A DNA stretch of 64,000 nt from Crambe crambe (Eukaryota > Porifera > Demospongiae > Poecilosclerida > Crambeidae). Positions 20,631 through 32,364 of this stretch are shown piece after piece. The stretch lies in contig OZ004582.1 of assembly GCA_963924555.1 (NCBI GenBank), positions 9,519,927-9,583,926 of the forward strand, written 5' to 3'. How positions within the stretch are numbered: the first letter of the stretch is position 1; every line of letters starts with the position of its first letter. The position numbers and the translations under genes are program-made. The notes beneath the pieces are model-generated. The model ran no database searches. It was given only the letters and a program-made list of their open reading frames with translations, and was not told the origin of the DNA.

Positions 20631-22906
20631 GTGATAGTTTACAGATCCATGGTCACCAACATCTGGGCTAACCTGGCTTTGGAAGACTGGTCAGTCTTGG
20701 AATTTCATGGTAGCTAGCCATTTTTTGATCTCTGACTGCAGGATCATGCAGAATGTTGATTTAACTGCAAAGCGGATTCTCTTTCTTTGGAGGAATTCCA
20801 TATCTGTAGGTTTCTCATTACAATATATACAATCTTGTAATTAATTTGATCCCCTTATATGAGATACCAGCTGGGTCGGTCCTCTATAGTTTCTTACACA
20901 GTAGAACCCTCTATAACCATAGACTTATTGTGATGTCCCAGTACTGAGGGCACCTCTCTCTGTAATTTCCAATCTTCAAATAGGGGTGTAGCTAGTTGAG
21001 GACTACATACACTTGGATCTTTGTAGGTGGTGATGGGAAGACATCAGGTGAGTGGAGAAATGTATGTGGGTACTTGAATGTCATCTAGCTATCATAAAAG
21101 AGATGTCCTTCAAGATAGCCATTGCTTCACAGAATCCTTGGCTTGAGACAAATGTACCTCTATTAAGAAAAAGAGGCGTGGCATTGGCTAGACGGAGATC
21201 TGGGGGTGGAACTGTGTACCATGTGAGTACAGAGTCCTAGTTTCATGCTGTAGCATCAATCTAACCCTTTAGGATCAAGGTAATCTCAATATGACAGTGT
21301 TTACTCATCGCCTTGACTACAACAGACCTCGTAATCTCAAGTGGGTTTGTGATGCCCTTAATGAAGAGTGGGGCTCTAATCTCCATGTCAACAAGAGGGA
21401 TGATATATTAAGCCATACTAAATGGAAGGTAAAACAATTTACTTATTTTATTTAGTCCTTTCTTTGTAATCATCTTTAGGTATCGGGAAGTTCAGCTAGA
21501 TTAGTAAAAGACTCTGCCTTCCATCACTTCACCTTGCTTTTGAACGTCAACCAATCTAACCTTCAATCCTTCCTCCAATCAGATCCTAGACTCCACCCAC
21601 ATAACTCTATCGCCACAGCTAGCAAGAGGGCAGAGGTCATCAACCTTTGCTCACTCTACCCCGAGATGTCACATGATAGGACGGTGGCCAGTATCGCTAA
21701 CAAGTTCTACCAGTTTCACGGTGTCAGGGAAAATAGAAAAGTGTGCACTACTTTGACAATTTAAGATAATGGGAGCTGTTGATGTGTAAAGTTATTTTAG
21801 GTAGTGGAGGTGGATCCAACCTCAGAGACACACTTTCCAGGCATTGGGAAGATGCAAATAGAATTAGAGGTGAGATGTCAGTTGTTGTTTTTTTGTTCCA
21901 TGACCAATCTAGACATCATGCTGAATGCTTAGACAATCAAATGTTTAAAAAAATTGGGAGATCTCCCATGTCTATTATATAGCCTTGGTAAGACATGACC
22001 AATTTAGATATAATACCCAAAAGTGAATCTGCTGCAGAGACAGATCAGATACATGTGTGATGCCTATATTATACAACCATTGTAAAAACATTTTCCCTGT
22101 GAACAGCACAACAGTACACAGAGAGCATTCCTTAGGTAGTAAACACTTTCACTTTCAGAGTTTATCTTATAAGTGCATAATTGTGTATTGGAATTTACAA
22201 CATTCTTGCAGCAATAAAGTGAAGGCCACATGTAGGCAACGATTCTCATATTAATATTGTTTTGTTTTATGGGCCACCCAACTTTGGATCACGATGGCAA
22301 ACGGAATGGTCACATGACCAGCTGCTATTTAAACTCTGTGCATATCAGTATTTTAGCTAGGGGGGATAAAGTATTTCATCCCAAATGCTGACTGGGCCCT
22401 ATGATATCGATACAAGTGACATTCTGAATTCAGGATGTAACAAACAATCCTTCAATAGCCACAAAACATACACTTGAATAACTGTAAAACTAGGAATGGA
22501 AATGGGTTTATGGCAAGACTCCGAAATTCTTACTGAAATCTCGAGCCTCGTTAAGTTTTGGTGACGTGGTAAGTAATGAGATGGTAACATTTAATATCAG
22601 ATCCTTTTTTAAGTGATCATAATTGTAGGAATTCTCAGCAGATATAGTGAGCGGTATCATAAAGTCTTGCTCCCTGCAATTGTCTCAAGGAACTCCCTCC
22701 CTCTCCCTTAAACAAAACATGAAAAAAATCTCCTTTCTCCTGAAAGGTAATTTACTAAATACACTGTCTTTTTTCCAAACCCCCATTTTTCCTCAGGCAA
22801 GAAGTTCTGGAGGCATGATATTGTTGCTGCTTTACAGCCTATTCTTGTATCCAATGGTGTCCAAGAAGTCACAGATATTAGCAACTGGATAATTCAGCTT
22901 TCATAA
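20631..22906 (+). CDS. LIPT1: Lipoyltransferase 1 (LIPT1), mitochondrial
   Basis: LIPT1 moves lipoyl groups onto the E2 subunits of mitochondrial 2-oxoacid dehydrogenases. Exons 20631-20689, 20742-20805, 21027-21047, 21133-21222, 21273-21428, 21480-21740, 21801-21869, 22494-22568, 22629-22746 and 22797-22906 join in phase for 341 codons. They match the family in order: [39 protein letters not shown], the KVSGSSARL lysine motif, [12 protein letters not shown], and [11 protein letters not shown]. The biotin/lipoate ligase fold and the small C-terminal domain are both present. The N-terminal targeting peptide is missing from this model, so at least one 5' exon is unplaced. One exon is only 21 bp (seven residues). 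The gene ends 101 bp before the UMPS start on the same strand. Confidence 0.9.
20896..20970 (+). repeat. Partial pogo/Tigger-like MITE end inside a LIPT1 intron
   Basis: ACACAGTAGAACCCTCTATAACC followed by CCAGTACTGAGGGCACC resembles the CAGTGGAACCTC terminal repeat family. The other end is not recognisable. Confidence 0.35.
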
Positions 22907-23007
22907 AAATCAATGAGGAAATGGTCGTCACTATCGCGAAATTAATACCCGCGCCGCGAAATTAAAGTAAAAATATACGTCACCCACCCACGTGTTGTGG
23001 TGTCAAG

Positions 23008-25262
23008 ATGCAGTGTGGGAAAGAGGAGCAACTGCAAGCCCTGGCTGTTCGACTCTTTGAAGTGGGGGGCATCAAATTTGGCTCCTTCACATTGAAGAGT
23101 GGAGTTATTTCCCCAGTGTACTTTGACCTCCGGGTCATTGTATCCTACCCTGAACTCCTTGTAAGTTTGGATGCAGTAGCACACTGCACCCACACCACAC
23201 TCCTCCTAGAGAAAGCTTATCCACATCCCCTGTGCCATACTGTTTGAATCCCTGAATTTAGTGACATAAATGATTAATGCAGGCGGAAGTGAGTGAAATG
23301 CTGTGGTGTGCAGTAAAACATGACAGGGAAAGCTTTCAGGCCATCTGTGGTGTCCCGTACACTGCTCTCCCCATGGCAACGGTAAGCAATTTGTGTCCAC
23401 TGGCATTGAAGAATGGATCATATCGGTGTGTTATGGACAGTTTTATTTTTCAGTTGATGTCTATTCAGCAAGGTATTCCAATGTTGCTACGGAGAAAGGA
23501 GGCCAAGGACTATGGCACCAAGGTGGGTGTGGCATATTGAGATTGATCATCTATGTAACGTATTGTGTCCATTATTTTGAGTGTTGTAATATCTTCAGAG
23601 AATGATAGAGGGGAAGATAGTGGCTGGCTGCAAGTGTTTGATAGTGGAAGATGTGATCACCACTGGATCCAGTGTCATGGAAACCCATCACGTGCTTGGG
23701 GAGGTGGGAGTGGAAGCATCACATGCCGTGGTGCTACTGGACCGAGAGCAGGGTGGACGTGGTAACATTGAAAAGAGAGGTGTGACCATAGTGAGTGTCA
23801 TGACCCTCTCACAGCTCATCACCTTCCTGCTGAAAGCCAATAAGATCACCATGGAGACTGTTTCTATGGTGAAGACATTTATTGCTAATAACAACTGTAT
23901 TGCTATTCCAGATCATATTCCACAAACTTCAAATGTGAGTTGTTTAGCTGTTGTTTTTGTTGTTGTTGATTTATTTATTTATTTATTTATTAGATGTCAT
24001 ATAAGAGTCGTTCAGAGGTGTGTTCTCATCCCTTGGGGGTAAAGCTACTGTCTCTCATGCAAGAAAAGGAGACTAACCTTGCCCTCTCTGCTGATGTTAC
24101 CACTTCTCACCAGCTAATACAGGTATGATTCATTAAATCTGCACCCCATTTTGAATACAGTGGAACCTCTGACAAAAGACGCTCTGAACCTTTAACAACT
24201 GAGTACCTTTGCATATACAAATAACCTCCAAAAGAGGACAACCTCTCTACAAAGGACAAAAGGTTAGGTCCCAAGTGTGTCCATTATTTGGAGGTTCCAC
24301 TGTATTACTAACATTGACTATTGAAATCTATGTGCCCATGAAATTGGTTAGGCATGGTTATCATAGAGGATGCTTTGTTTTTATCTGCAGCTTGCCGACA
24401 GTGTTGGGCCTTACATCTGCATGCTGAAGACGCATGCAGACATTGTCAGTGACTTCTCCTTGGAAACATCCAAGCAGCTGAAATCCCTTGCAAGAAAGCA
24501 CAACTTTATCATAATGGAGGACAGGTAAGCTTCAAAGTTACTTAGGACTGGTCTGCATAATATTAATTATAGAAAGTTTGGTGACATTGGGAACACAGTA
24601 CGTCTCCAATACCAACAGGAGAGATACCACCTCGCTTCCGGATGGGCAGAACTGGTCACATGCCATGCCCTCCCTGGGCCTGGACTGATCGAGGGTTTAA
24701 AAGTTGTGGCACCTGAGGGAAGTGGGTGTGTCCTGGTGGCTGAGATGAGTTCAAAGGGATCATTAACCACAACAGAATACATTCAAAGTAGGTTATTAAT
24801 AGGGGGACTTTAAAAATGTCCCCCTAATATAATCATCAACTTATTGTATTGTATAATACAGGTTCATTAGCAATGGCCATAAATCATTCTGATTTTGTTG
24901 TGGGTGTGGTTTGCAGAGGTCACCTCTCTTCTGCTCCACCTGGTCTTATTCACATGACACCAGGTATACTCCACTGTAGACCCCTTTGATCTCAGTCTCT
25001 CTATAGCTCTCTGTGTAGGTGTGAGGTTGGATGCAAAAGAAGATGACCTGGGGCAGCAATACTTGAGCCCTAAGGTTGCCATTAAAGAGAAGAGAAGTGA
25101 TATCATTATTGTAGGACGTGGAATCATAAAGGTGAGGGGTGAGGTTGTAACTTGCAACCTGTTATAATAACTCTGTGATAGGCTGCAGATCCAGTAGCCA
25201 TGGCCAAGGCATATAGAGAAGCAGCTTATTCTGCTTATCAAGAGAGAACTAATTCATTATAG
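23008..25262 (+). CDS. UMPS: Uridine 5'-monophosphate synthase (OPRT-OMP decarboxylase)
   Basis: This bifunctional enzyme does the last two steps of de novo pyrimidine synthesis, orotate to OMP to UMP. Exons 23008-23160, 23283-23381, 23454-23522, 23599-23934, 23994-24122, 24391-24524, 24573-24787, 24862-24963, 25019-25131 and 25182-25262 join in phase to 476 residues, close to the usual 480. The OPRT half shows FKSG-like [36 protein letters not shown] and the PRPP loop [14 protein letters not shown]. The decarboxylase half shows [10 protein letters not shown], the catalytic [12 protein letters not shown], and HMTPG...GQQYLSP and DIIIVGRGI phosphate-binding motifs. It starts 101 bp after the LIPT1 stop. 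The domain order is the animal one. No lesions are seen. Confidence 0.97.
24158..24302 (+). mobile_element. Pogo/Tigger-like MITE in a UMPS intron
   Basis: A 145-bp element with terminal inverted repeats CAGTGGAACCTC and GAGGTTCCACTG, flanked by TA on both sides. This fits TA-target insertion by a Tc1/mariner-pogo transposase. The interior carries the family words AAGAGGACAACCTC and GTGTCCATTATTTGGAGG. It is the cleanest copy in the window and encodes nothing. Confidence 0.8.
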
Positions 25263-25263
25263 C

Positions 25264-25338
<75 letters not shown>
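25264..25338 (+). repeat. (ATT)n microsatellite
   Basis: About 25 ATT/TTA units directly after the UMPS stop, so probably within its 3' UTR. Confidence 0.95.
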
Positions 25339-25340
<2 letters not shown>

Positions 25341-25392
25341 TAAAAATCATGAAGGATAGTGTAGCAATAAGATTCATTCATAGGGGAGGGGC

Positions 25393-27289
25393 ATGGTCAA
25401 TCAACAATTTAATTTTCTTGGTGTAGAAAAAATAGCTCTTTTGTTCATCTGCATTTTTTCACAACTGTTCATCATAGCCAGTCCTGTGAGGGAAGGAAGT
25501 GAGTTTACCAGTTACTTTGCACTGCTAGCTATAGCTATTTATGTTGCACCATGTCAGTGAGTTAGTGAGATACTGGCATTGCAGTTGAGTTAGGCATGCA
25601 TACTATATCACAGGAGTGACCTCTTTCAACAATACCATCAGTGGTCCAGTGACTGCTGGCACACATCTCGTTTTCAACTGCCAAGCAATAGCAGAAGATG
25701 CTCACTGGATTATTAATGGAACGACAAGACTCCGCTCCTTCTCAGGCTTTACTATCACTGCAAATTTCATTGGTGGGAATTTTGATCATTGGAATCTCAC
25801 TCTGTCCACCACAACAACTCTCCAATACAACAACACTGTAATAGAGTGCACTGCTAGAGGGACCATGAGTAACCAACATGACACCAGAACTGCATACATC
25901 AGGGTTGCTGGTGAGCTCTAGAATACAGTGTTACTGAGCTAGCTAGCCAGATATTTGCCTAGATAAAAAGCAGGCTATAGACTATAGTCTCAGACTAAGT
26001 GGATGATGGAGTTCACAGTAGCCTCGCGCCAGGCTTGAGTTCACAGTTACTCGAGTCCTCCATAATGTTCTTGGACTGATACATGCAGGTCCACCCCTCT
26101 CCCCTCACCCAATTCTGGGGATTGTGTCAAATGGCCGCATCCTTGTCATCATGTGGGAAGAGCCATTCTCAGTGTGTATAACCACACCTCTGGCAGTTCA
26201 TACTCACACTTAATACCACCACAACTGGAATACAACATCTCCAACCCACTAGTCTCCAGCACAAATTGCCACACCCTCACATTCTCAATGAGGGCCATCA
26301 ACAGTGTTGGAAGCAGTGAAGAGGCAACTGCATCAGGAGGATTCCCCATACGTCAGTATAGCTAAACTGCTATAGCTAACTCTGCATGTATTTCATTTCT
26401 CTTATTTCTGTTCTCATAACAATGAACGATTGTTTAGTCCTCCAGGTCAGAGGTATTTCTTTGGAAACTGAAGTGGTTTTTCTGCAAAATGGCTCTCCCA
26501 GAATAGAGATACAATTCCAGGTGAATGCTAGGTACCTGGCTGTTCCAATCCACTAGCCTGCATTGCAGGTAGTTCTATGAGGGGGGTAAGTGCTCCCCTC
26601 AGCTCAGATATACATAAGAAGAGGCGCTCATAAGTCATGGATGGTTAGTTTGTTGCATGTCAAAAGCTATAATGGTTGGTCACAAACTAACCTCCTTATT
26701 AGTCTAGAACTTGTAAAATTAAAATTGCTTTGCTAGTCTAGAGTGCACACTAAAAAAATAACTTCTTCATGCCTGAATTAGCTATCTAGCTACGTGCACT
26801 GTATTTATAATAGGTACCAATGGTGTGTCCCTTCCAACCACCTGCTGACTACATCTTGGAGATTATGGATGAAAATAGTGATGTAGTGAACTCCAGTGGA
26901 CTTTTACCTTCTAACGCCACTTGTGGAGTGATTTCCGAGGTACATGTATTTAGTGCAGGTTTGGAGAGAGACAGGGTTTACAGAGCCATACTCACCATAA
27001 GCCATAGTCAACTCTAAGGAATAACATCAGTGAGTACAGTGAGCCAGAAGGTGCTTGCTTTACAGCTCTACCTCTTACAGATACTACCTTTATCACTGAC
27101 CCAATGTCAATGATGACCACCAGCACTGATATTGGTACTACAAGTCAAGTGGAATGTGTATGTTCAAGTGACACTTCTATAGACCTGATTCAGACTACTG
27201 CCCCAATGAGTCAGCTACAGACAGATTCATCTGCTTTCAGTGGGAGTCATTATCACATTGTGCTGTTATTTTTGCTAGCTTCATGCTAG
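25393..27289 (+). pseudogene. Ig/FNIII surface protein with GPI-like tail, apparently broken
   Basis: The first exon, 25393-25498, encodes a signal peptide (IALLFICIFSQLFIIAS). Exon 25614-25910 is a phase 1-1 Ig-like domain with Cys...Trp...Cys (FNCQAIAEDAHW, IECTARG). Exon 26089-26351 is FNIII-like (WEEP at the start, NSVGSSEEA at the end), but its two halves lie in different frames. Exons 26438-26520 and from 26814 form a second FNIII-like unit. That unit has an in-frame TAA at 27014-27016, just before a GTGAGT donor at 27030. The last exon (from about 27076) is Thr/Ser-rich and ends in a short hydrophobic run with no cytoplasmic residues, like a GPI-anchor signal. Two lesions suggest a decayed gene or assembly errors. 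A similar intact gene is at 30845-32102. Ligand unknown. Confidence 0.6.
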
Positions 27290-27456
27290 TCGCTATAATT
27301 ATTCATCTTGAAGAGACCATAGTTGTAAGTACTAAGCTATAGGCTATATTGAATCTTTAGTTAGCTATATCAAGTTGCTTTTCATTTTTTTAACCAAAAT
27401 TATTATCTTAGAAAAAATGATGTATAAAAAGTGATAGTATTATTTTTATCTGTTCG

Positions 27457-28872
27457 CTATACTTGTTGTGTTTGTGTTTTTGGGTTTGTTTTGTAGCTTA
27501 CTACAACCAATCTACATGCTCGGGCACAATGTATACACCATGTCATTACAGCACCAAAGAGTTCCAATAGAGGACCAAAAATAAGTACGACTCCCTTGCT
27601 CAGTTGCACAAATAGTGTGATGAAAGGCCAGGCACAACCATTGAAACAGAGTGTCAGGAAGGGCTTAAGGATAGAGTCAGCGAGAATGTGAGCCAGTCCA
27701 CAGAGGAGCTTACGGAGAATGTGATTGAGCAGAAATTGAGCGGTGGCCAATAAGACGGCTATTAGGAAATCAGTCAACATGCGTAAGGTGGAGAAAACCT
27801 CCTCCACACAACGCTGAGAATATTTCTCACACCTTGGAAGAAATACAAGGAGTCAAGCATTAGGGTAGATAAGGGTATTATGAAATGGTGGTCACTTTCA
27901 TTTTCCTACATAGCCCTAAATAATGAGTGTTCAATACCCCACTGATGTTGGACTTACTCTGATGCGACTTGTGTCATGTAGGCATGTGGTCTCTGATGAG
28001 TAGGGACCAGGTAGTCGGCAGTTACTCCAGATACTGTTGTGTACTCCATTTCCTCTCTGAAAGGATTGAAGAATTGACCACCTAGCTATCAGTGCCTAAA
28101 CTATGATTAATTTTCATTAAATGGATTTAAGTACCATTTTATAGAATTTCAGTATTTTCAGTCAAATTATTGAATCAGTATGAGCTATTTTACGGTGTGA
28201 TAACAGGACACTTGGAGAAAAAGAGGTAACATTCTCCAAAAAGAAGAAACTTCTCATCCTAAAGTGTCTGTGAATCTGGCTAGCTAGCTGGTACCTGTAT
28301 CCCTCTTCCATACTCATGAACTTCTTCTCCTCGTTTCCCGGAGGATCTTCATTAAAAACCATCCTCTCTTCCTCATTTTTCTGTACACCTTCATCCATTC
28401 TGTCTGTTCCCCCTGAAACTCCTGGACTCATCTCCTTCAATATTTGCCTAGTACCCTCCTCACTGTTCAAGAGGTAAACTGGCTTGGCATTGGGTGGTGT
28501 CTTGATAGGAGGGGGCTGGGGTGTCTTCACACCAGCTATGGAGGTCAATGGGGCATTGCATACTAGTGTGTCAGCCTTTCTGAGAACCATTCGCTTTGGA
28601 ATCGCAGATTCATGAGAATCTGCTTCTTTTTGAACCAGCAATGTTGATGGTGGATGAGTGATGGTAGGACTTGGAGAAGGACCTCTGGAGTGAGGAGACC
28701 CTGTTGATCTATTCCCAGCACCAGTTCTCAAATGGGGGGAGGATTTGGGGGTAAGATCATCCCAATCACTCGCTGACTCTTCATCCTCTTCTTTGCCTCG
28801 GAACTTGCGTATGCATGCACGTTTGAGTAATTTCATTAGAGTTACAACGGAGATCAAAACGCTTACCATCAT
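27457..28872 (-). CDS. Unrecognised membrane protein, three coding exons
   Basis: Exons 28295-28872, 27958-28056 and 27457-27832 join in phase to 350 residues. The N-terminus (MMVSVLISVVTLMKLLKRAC) is a short hydrophobic anchor followed by basic residues, so the middle is probably cytosolic. Residues 25-200 are polar and rich in Pro, Ser and Glu (SASDWDDLTPKSSP, PPPIKTPP). The last exon contains Cys-rich, hydrophobic or amphipathic helices of about 20 residues each (FLIAVLLATAQFLLNHIL, ITLFVQLSKGVVLIFGPLL) and ends TNPKTQTQQV. I recognise no family. The ATG at 28870-28872 is followed directly by GTAAGC, so a donor there is an alternative reading. It starts 157 bp from the divergent gene at 29030, which suggests a shared promoter. 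Confidence 0.7.
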
Positions 28873-29029
28873 CTTGGAGCTAGCCTGATCAGTGCACGCT
28901 TCTGCTCAATTCCCTCCAGCTACTTCTCTCTTGATTAGCGTGGTTTATCAGTTCTCATGGTAACACGCCGAACATATTATTTTGGTCCCTCCTCCCTGGT
29001 GCGCTCCTATTAGAATTATTTCACAGAGA
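28873..29029. promoter_or_regulatory. Probable bidirectional promoter
   Basis: Only 157 bp separate the ATGs of two divergent genes. The interval includes CATGGTAACACGCC and CCTCCCTGGTGCGCTCC. No TATA box is obvious. Call rests on spacing alone. Confidence 0.45.
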
Positions 29030-30556
29030 ATGGATCCGTTACAGTATCAAGAGATTTTAGATTATTCCCAACAGAATTCGAAGCTTCAGGTGTCGGTGAA
29101 TTCAAGTGGTAACGTGGTGATGGTGCCAGTAAGACAGTTAGAGGATGATTCCCCAACAGAATCTCTTTCTCAACATGTCACCACACATATAATCACTCCA
29201 GAACAGGTAGACATTTCAGTAGCTGGTTAGTAGCGGGCTATCTGTCACATTTTATATGTTCATCTGTAGCTGCAGCAAGTATCTGTCACAGACGCACCCT
29301 CTCATTATCGACCTGTAGGTAGTGACTATTGCTCATTGTTAAAGGAGGGGATCTAATCTCCCACTATCTTGCTCCCCTTCCAGAATCAGACGAGTGGAGC
29401 CAGTGGAGATCCTCTGTATGACACCTTGGGACTTTGTGGAGTGGATGAAAACTTGGCAGACCTCCAGCCCGAAGACTCTGATGACGAAGAGGAGGAGGGA
29501 AGACCAGATCTCTCACCTGATCAACGGGTCAGTGAGTATTCTTGGGTAGCCCAGTATTTCCCCTGAGTCTATGACATTATAAAAGTACAGTTCAGCCACA
29601 CAATAAAGGTTCAAAAGAATGTCCATTAATGTTCCACTTCTATTGGTGTGATCTTTTACACTTTTCAGAAACTGGAGTTCATGGCAGCTGTTAACCTGGT
29701 GCCCCCTGCTGTATTGGAAGGTAGAGTCATCTATATATCTCTCTTTCTCATATTCTAACTCCCTTCTTGTCACCACTAGAGATTCAGAGGAGGCAGAAGC
29801 TCTGTCGTGCTGAGTATGGAAACTGGTGGGACAGACAACACTCCACGGTTGGTGATTAATGGGAGTAATTAATGATCGGTTGAGGGAAAGGAACCAAAAG
29901 ATCCACTGGCATTTTCCCCAGATGGCATTTTGACCATTAAATGAACAACTTCCTGACAGTAGGAACTTATTTTTACACTGCAGGATTTTTGTTTGGTTCC
30001 CAAGACCAGCAGTGCCCTAAGCAACATCCACACTGTCAACGAAGGTACTGTCACAATTAATATTGCTTGCTAATATAATACAGTGGAACCTCCAAATAAT
30101 GGACACATGTGGGAACCAGCCTTTTGCTTTGTTGAGAGGTTTATCCTCTTTCGGAATATATTGCCTCTCACCTGTAATGTATGGTACTGGATTCCTGCTG
30201 GTTGCTACTCTCCTGTATTGAATTATCATTGTATGTGCATAGATCAGCCAGTTGACGAGGGGTTCCAGGAGAATTACCCCCTAATAGTGGGGAGTGAGGA
30301 TGTGACTCAAGTGGCCGGAGGACCAGATGCAGAGTCCACAGTGGAGCAGATCACTTACCTCACCTCATGGCCGGCCACTTCCTCCCCCGCCCAATCAAAC
30401 ACTGTCGAGGTGGTCACCACGCCCACTACTGCAGGCTTGCTCACTGGAAGTGGCCACGCCCATCAACTGCAGCATGTAGGGAGCTCGGTAGGAGAGGATG
30501 GAAGTTACCAAATCACATTCCAGTCATTGAACGAGTATTCAAGTCAGCAACACTAA
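29030..30556 (+). CDS. Unrecognised acidic, Gln/Ser/Thr-rich protein, possibly a transcription co-factor
   Basis: Seven exons (29030-29206, 29270-29314, 29384-29527, 29669-29720, 29780-29847, 29984-30044, 30243-30556) join in phase to 286 residues. I chose the ATG at 29030 (MDPLQYQEIL); the open frame extends further but without support. Features are a Gln/Ser/Val-rich N-terminus, an acidic run (PEDSDDEEEEG, about residue 110), a short conserved-looking block (AVNLVPPAVLEEIQRRQKL then CRAEYGNWWDRQH) and a Thr/Ser/Gln-rich C-terminus. No signal peptide or TM is present. The composition is like activation domains of NRF1- or Sp-type factors, but I find no DNA-binding domain. Function is unknown. 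Confidence 0.7.
30081..30115 (+). repeat. Solo end of the CAGTGGAACCTC repeat family
   Basis: TACAGTGGAACCTCCAAATAATGGACACA lies in an intron; no matching right end is found within the next 150 bp. Confidence 0.5.
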
Positions 30557-30844
30557 TGATAAACCATGCAGTGACTCAAGTTTCTCATAATCAATTATTT
30601 CTGACTGCTTTTTTAAGTTCTCAGTCTTCTTAGTTCTGATTTTATTTATAGTTGATGAAAGTGATAATTTATTCTTATTCATATCATTGAAGTGATGCTC
30701 TGAATATGAATAATATTAACTAGTTATTTCAATTTTGTTGCATCTGCTTGGCCTTCATGGTTTAATGTAAGTTATGATTAGTAATCTAGCTAGCTAGGTG
30801 TGGAATTTAATGTGGTATGGCTGTTGGCAGCTAATTGATTGAAG

Positions 30845-32102
30845 ATGCTATATTTGCTCAAGCACCCAATTGTTCTTGGTTTCATAATACTGCTATGTGT
30901 CATGCTATGGACTGTGGGCCAAGAAGGTAAGCTAGTTGACTGCTGAAAGCTATAGTAACCAGACCAATTAAGTCCTTGGTCATGATAGTGATATATTTAG
31001 TTCCATTATTTTCTATGTAGAATCTTTTCAGGTTTCACCATCAGAAGCCTTCTGTGGTATTAATAACACTACAATTTTTGAGTGCATTTCACAGAGTACT
31101 CTTATAATCTGGTCAAGGAATGGAACCAAACTATTTGCTACTGCAAGCAGTGAAGACTACAACATCAACAATGTCACTTCTTTACATCATTCGTGCAAAG
31201 AGCAGTACAATAACTCAATCATACAGTGCAGTGATGGAGACCGAAGCAGAAGTAACAATGCTACACTTTATGTGTTAGGTATAAAGTTTAATAGTGTAAT
31301 CCATGGCTGATATCTAGCTAGCTGTTATTTTATAGATGTACTAGAGGCTGTTACCAATATACATATTGCAGAAGGCAATGATTTAACTTGGGAGGCACCA
31401 TTTCAGCCTCTCCAGCAGATTCATTCACAGCAGATTTCATACTATGTGGAATTTGAGGATTTGATAAATGCAAGCAAAATTAAGGAGACTGTTGAATCCA
31501 ATAGAATACCACTGCCTGAGTTGGATGCATACCGAGCAACCATTTGGCCTATAAATATTGCTGGACTAGGGGAACCAAATGATTATACCTTTAATGCTAG
31601 TAAGTTATGAATTATAGCTATAGTTGCTCATTATCCTGAACGCTTTGTTTCATCATAATCAGCTGCTCCCACCAGTGGAGGACTAGCTGATGGTGCCATT
31701 GGTAGTGTCATCACTGGTGTGACTGGTCTCGTCATTGTAACTTGCATTTGTGGGATCATCATGGGTCTACTATGCAGATATCATAAGGTAACACTAGTGA
31801 GATATCAACACTAATGCTACAAATAATATGATATAGAAACAAAAGAATTATAAGATGCAGTGTAGGAACTGCTCAACAGGTGATCAGGAGCAAGGTAATA
31901 CTAATGACGATGTTGAGAAAGGTAAGTAGTAAAAATCTACTGCTGCTTCACTGTTACTTTTACTCATTTCCACAGATGGCATAAAGCAGCACACTAAACA
32001 AGGTATGTTTAATAGTTGAATTTCTAGTCGCTATCATCATGTATTGGAGTTCCAGGGGTTACACAAAGGAGACGAAAGTTGCTGCCTAGTATAAAAAAAT
32101 GA
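30845..32102 (+). CDS. Ig-FNIII single-pass receptor
   Basis: Exons 30845-30926, 31021-31278, 31336-31599, 31663-31787, 31837-31921, 31976-32002 and 32056-32102 join in phase to 295 residues. The order is signal peptide (IVLGFIILLCVMLWTVGQ), then an Ig-like domain with Cys pairs and central Trp (FECISQSTLIIWSRNG, IIQCSDG). An FNIII-like domain (LTWEAPFQPL ... NIAGLGEP) follows, then a TM helix (about residues 213-238, GVTGLVIVTCICGIIMGLLC) and a basic tail of about 50 residues ending RRRKLLPSIKK. The Ig and FNIII domains are each one phase 1-1 exon, as is usual. Several N-glycosylation sequons occur. It is the intact relative of the gene at 25393-27289. The tail has no ITIM, ITAM or kinase domain. 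Confidence 0.78.
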
Positions 32103-32364
32103 GGCTAGACAATGTTTAGGTTCTAGAGCTAGCTACAGTGATACTTATGCATGCACTTGTGGTTTTGTGTTACTACAATATTACACCTTACCTTATGTAC
32201 ATAACTGTGTAGCTACTATAGGTATGGCGTCAAGGCTGTCTCTATAATAATGTATAGCCATGGTGAACATGAACAAGTGATTTGATTGGTCACTATCTAT
32301 TATCAATCTCCCATATAATATACAGAATAGTAACAAGTATATATCAATAGAACATGCATGCATA

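Noticed and set aside
25264..25338. Possible CRISPR-like or coding repeat
   Set aside because: It is a plain trinucleotide microsatellite in eukaryotic DNA; no spacers.
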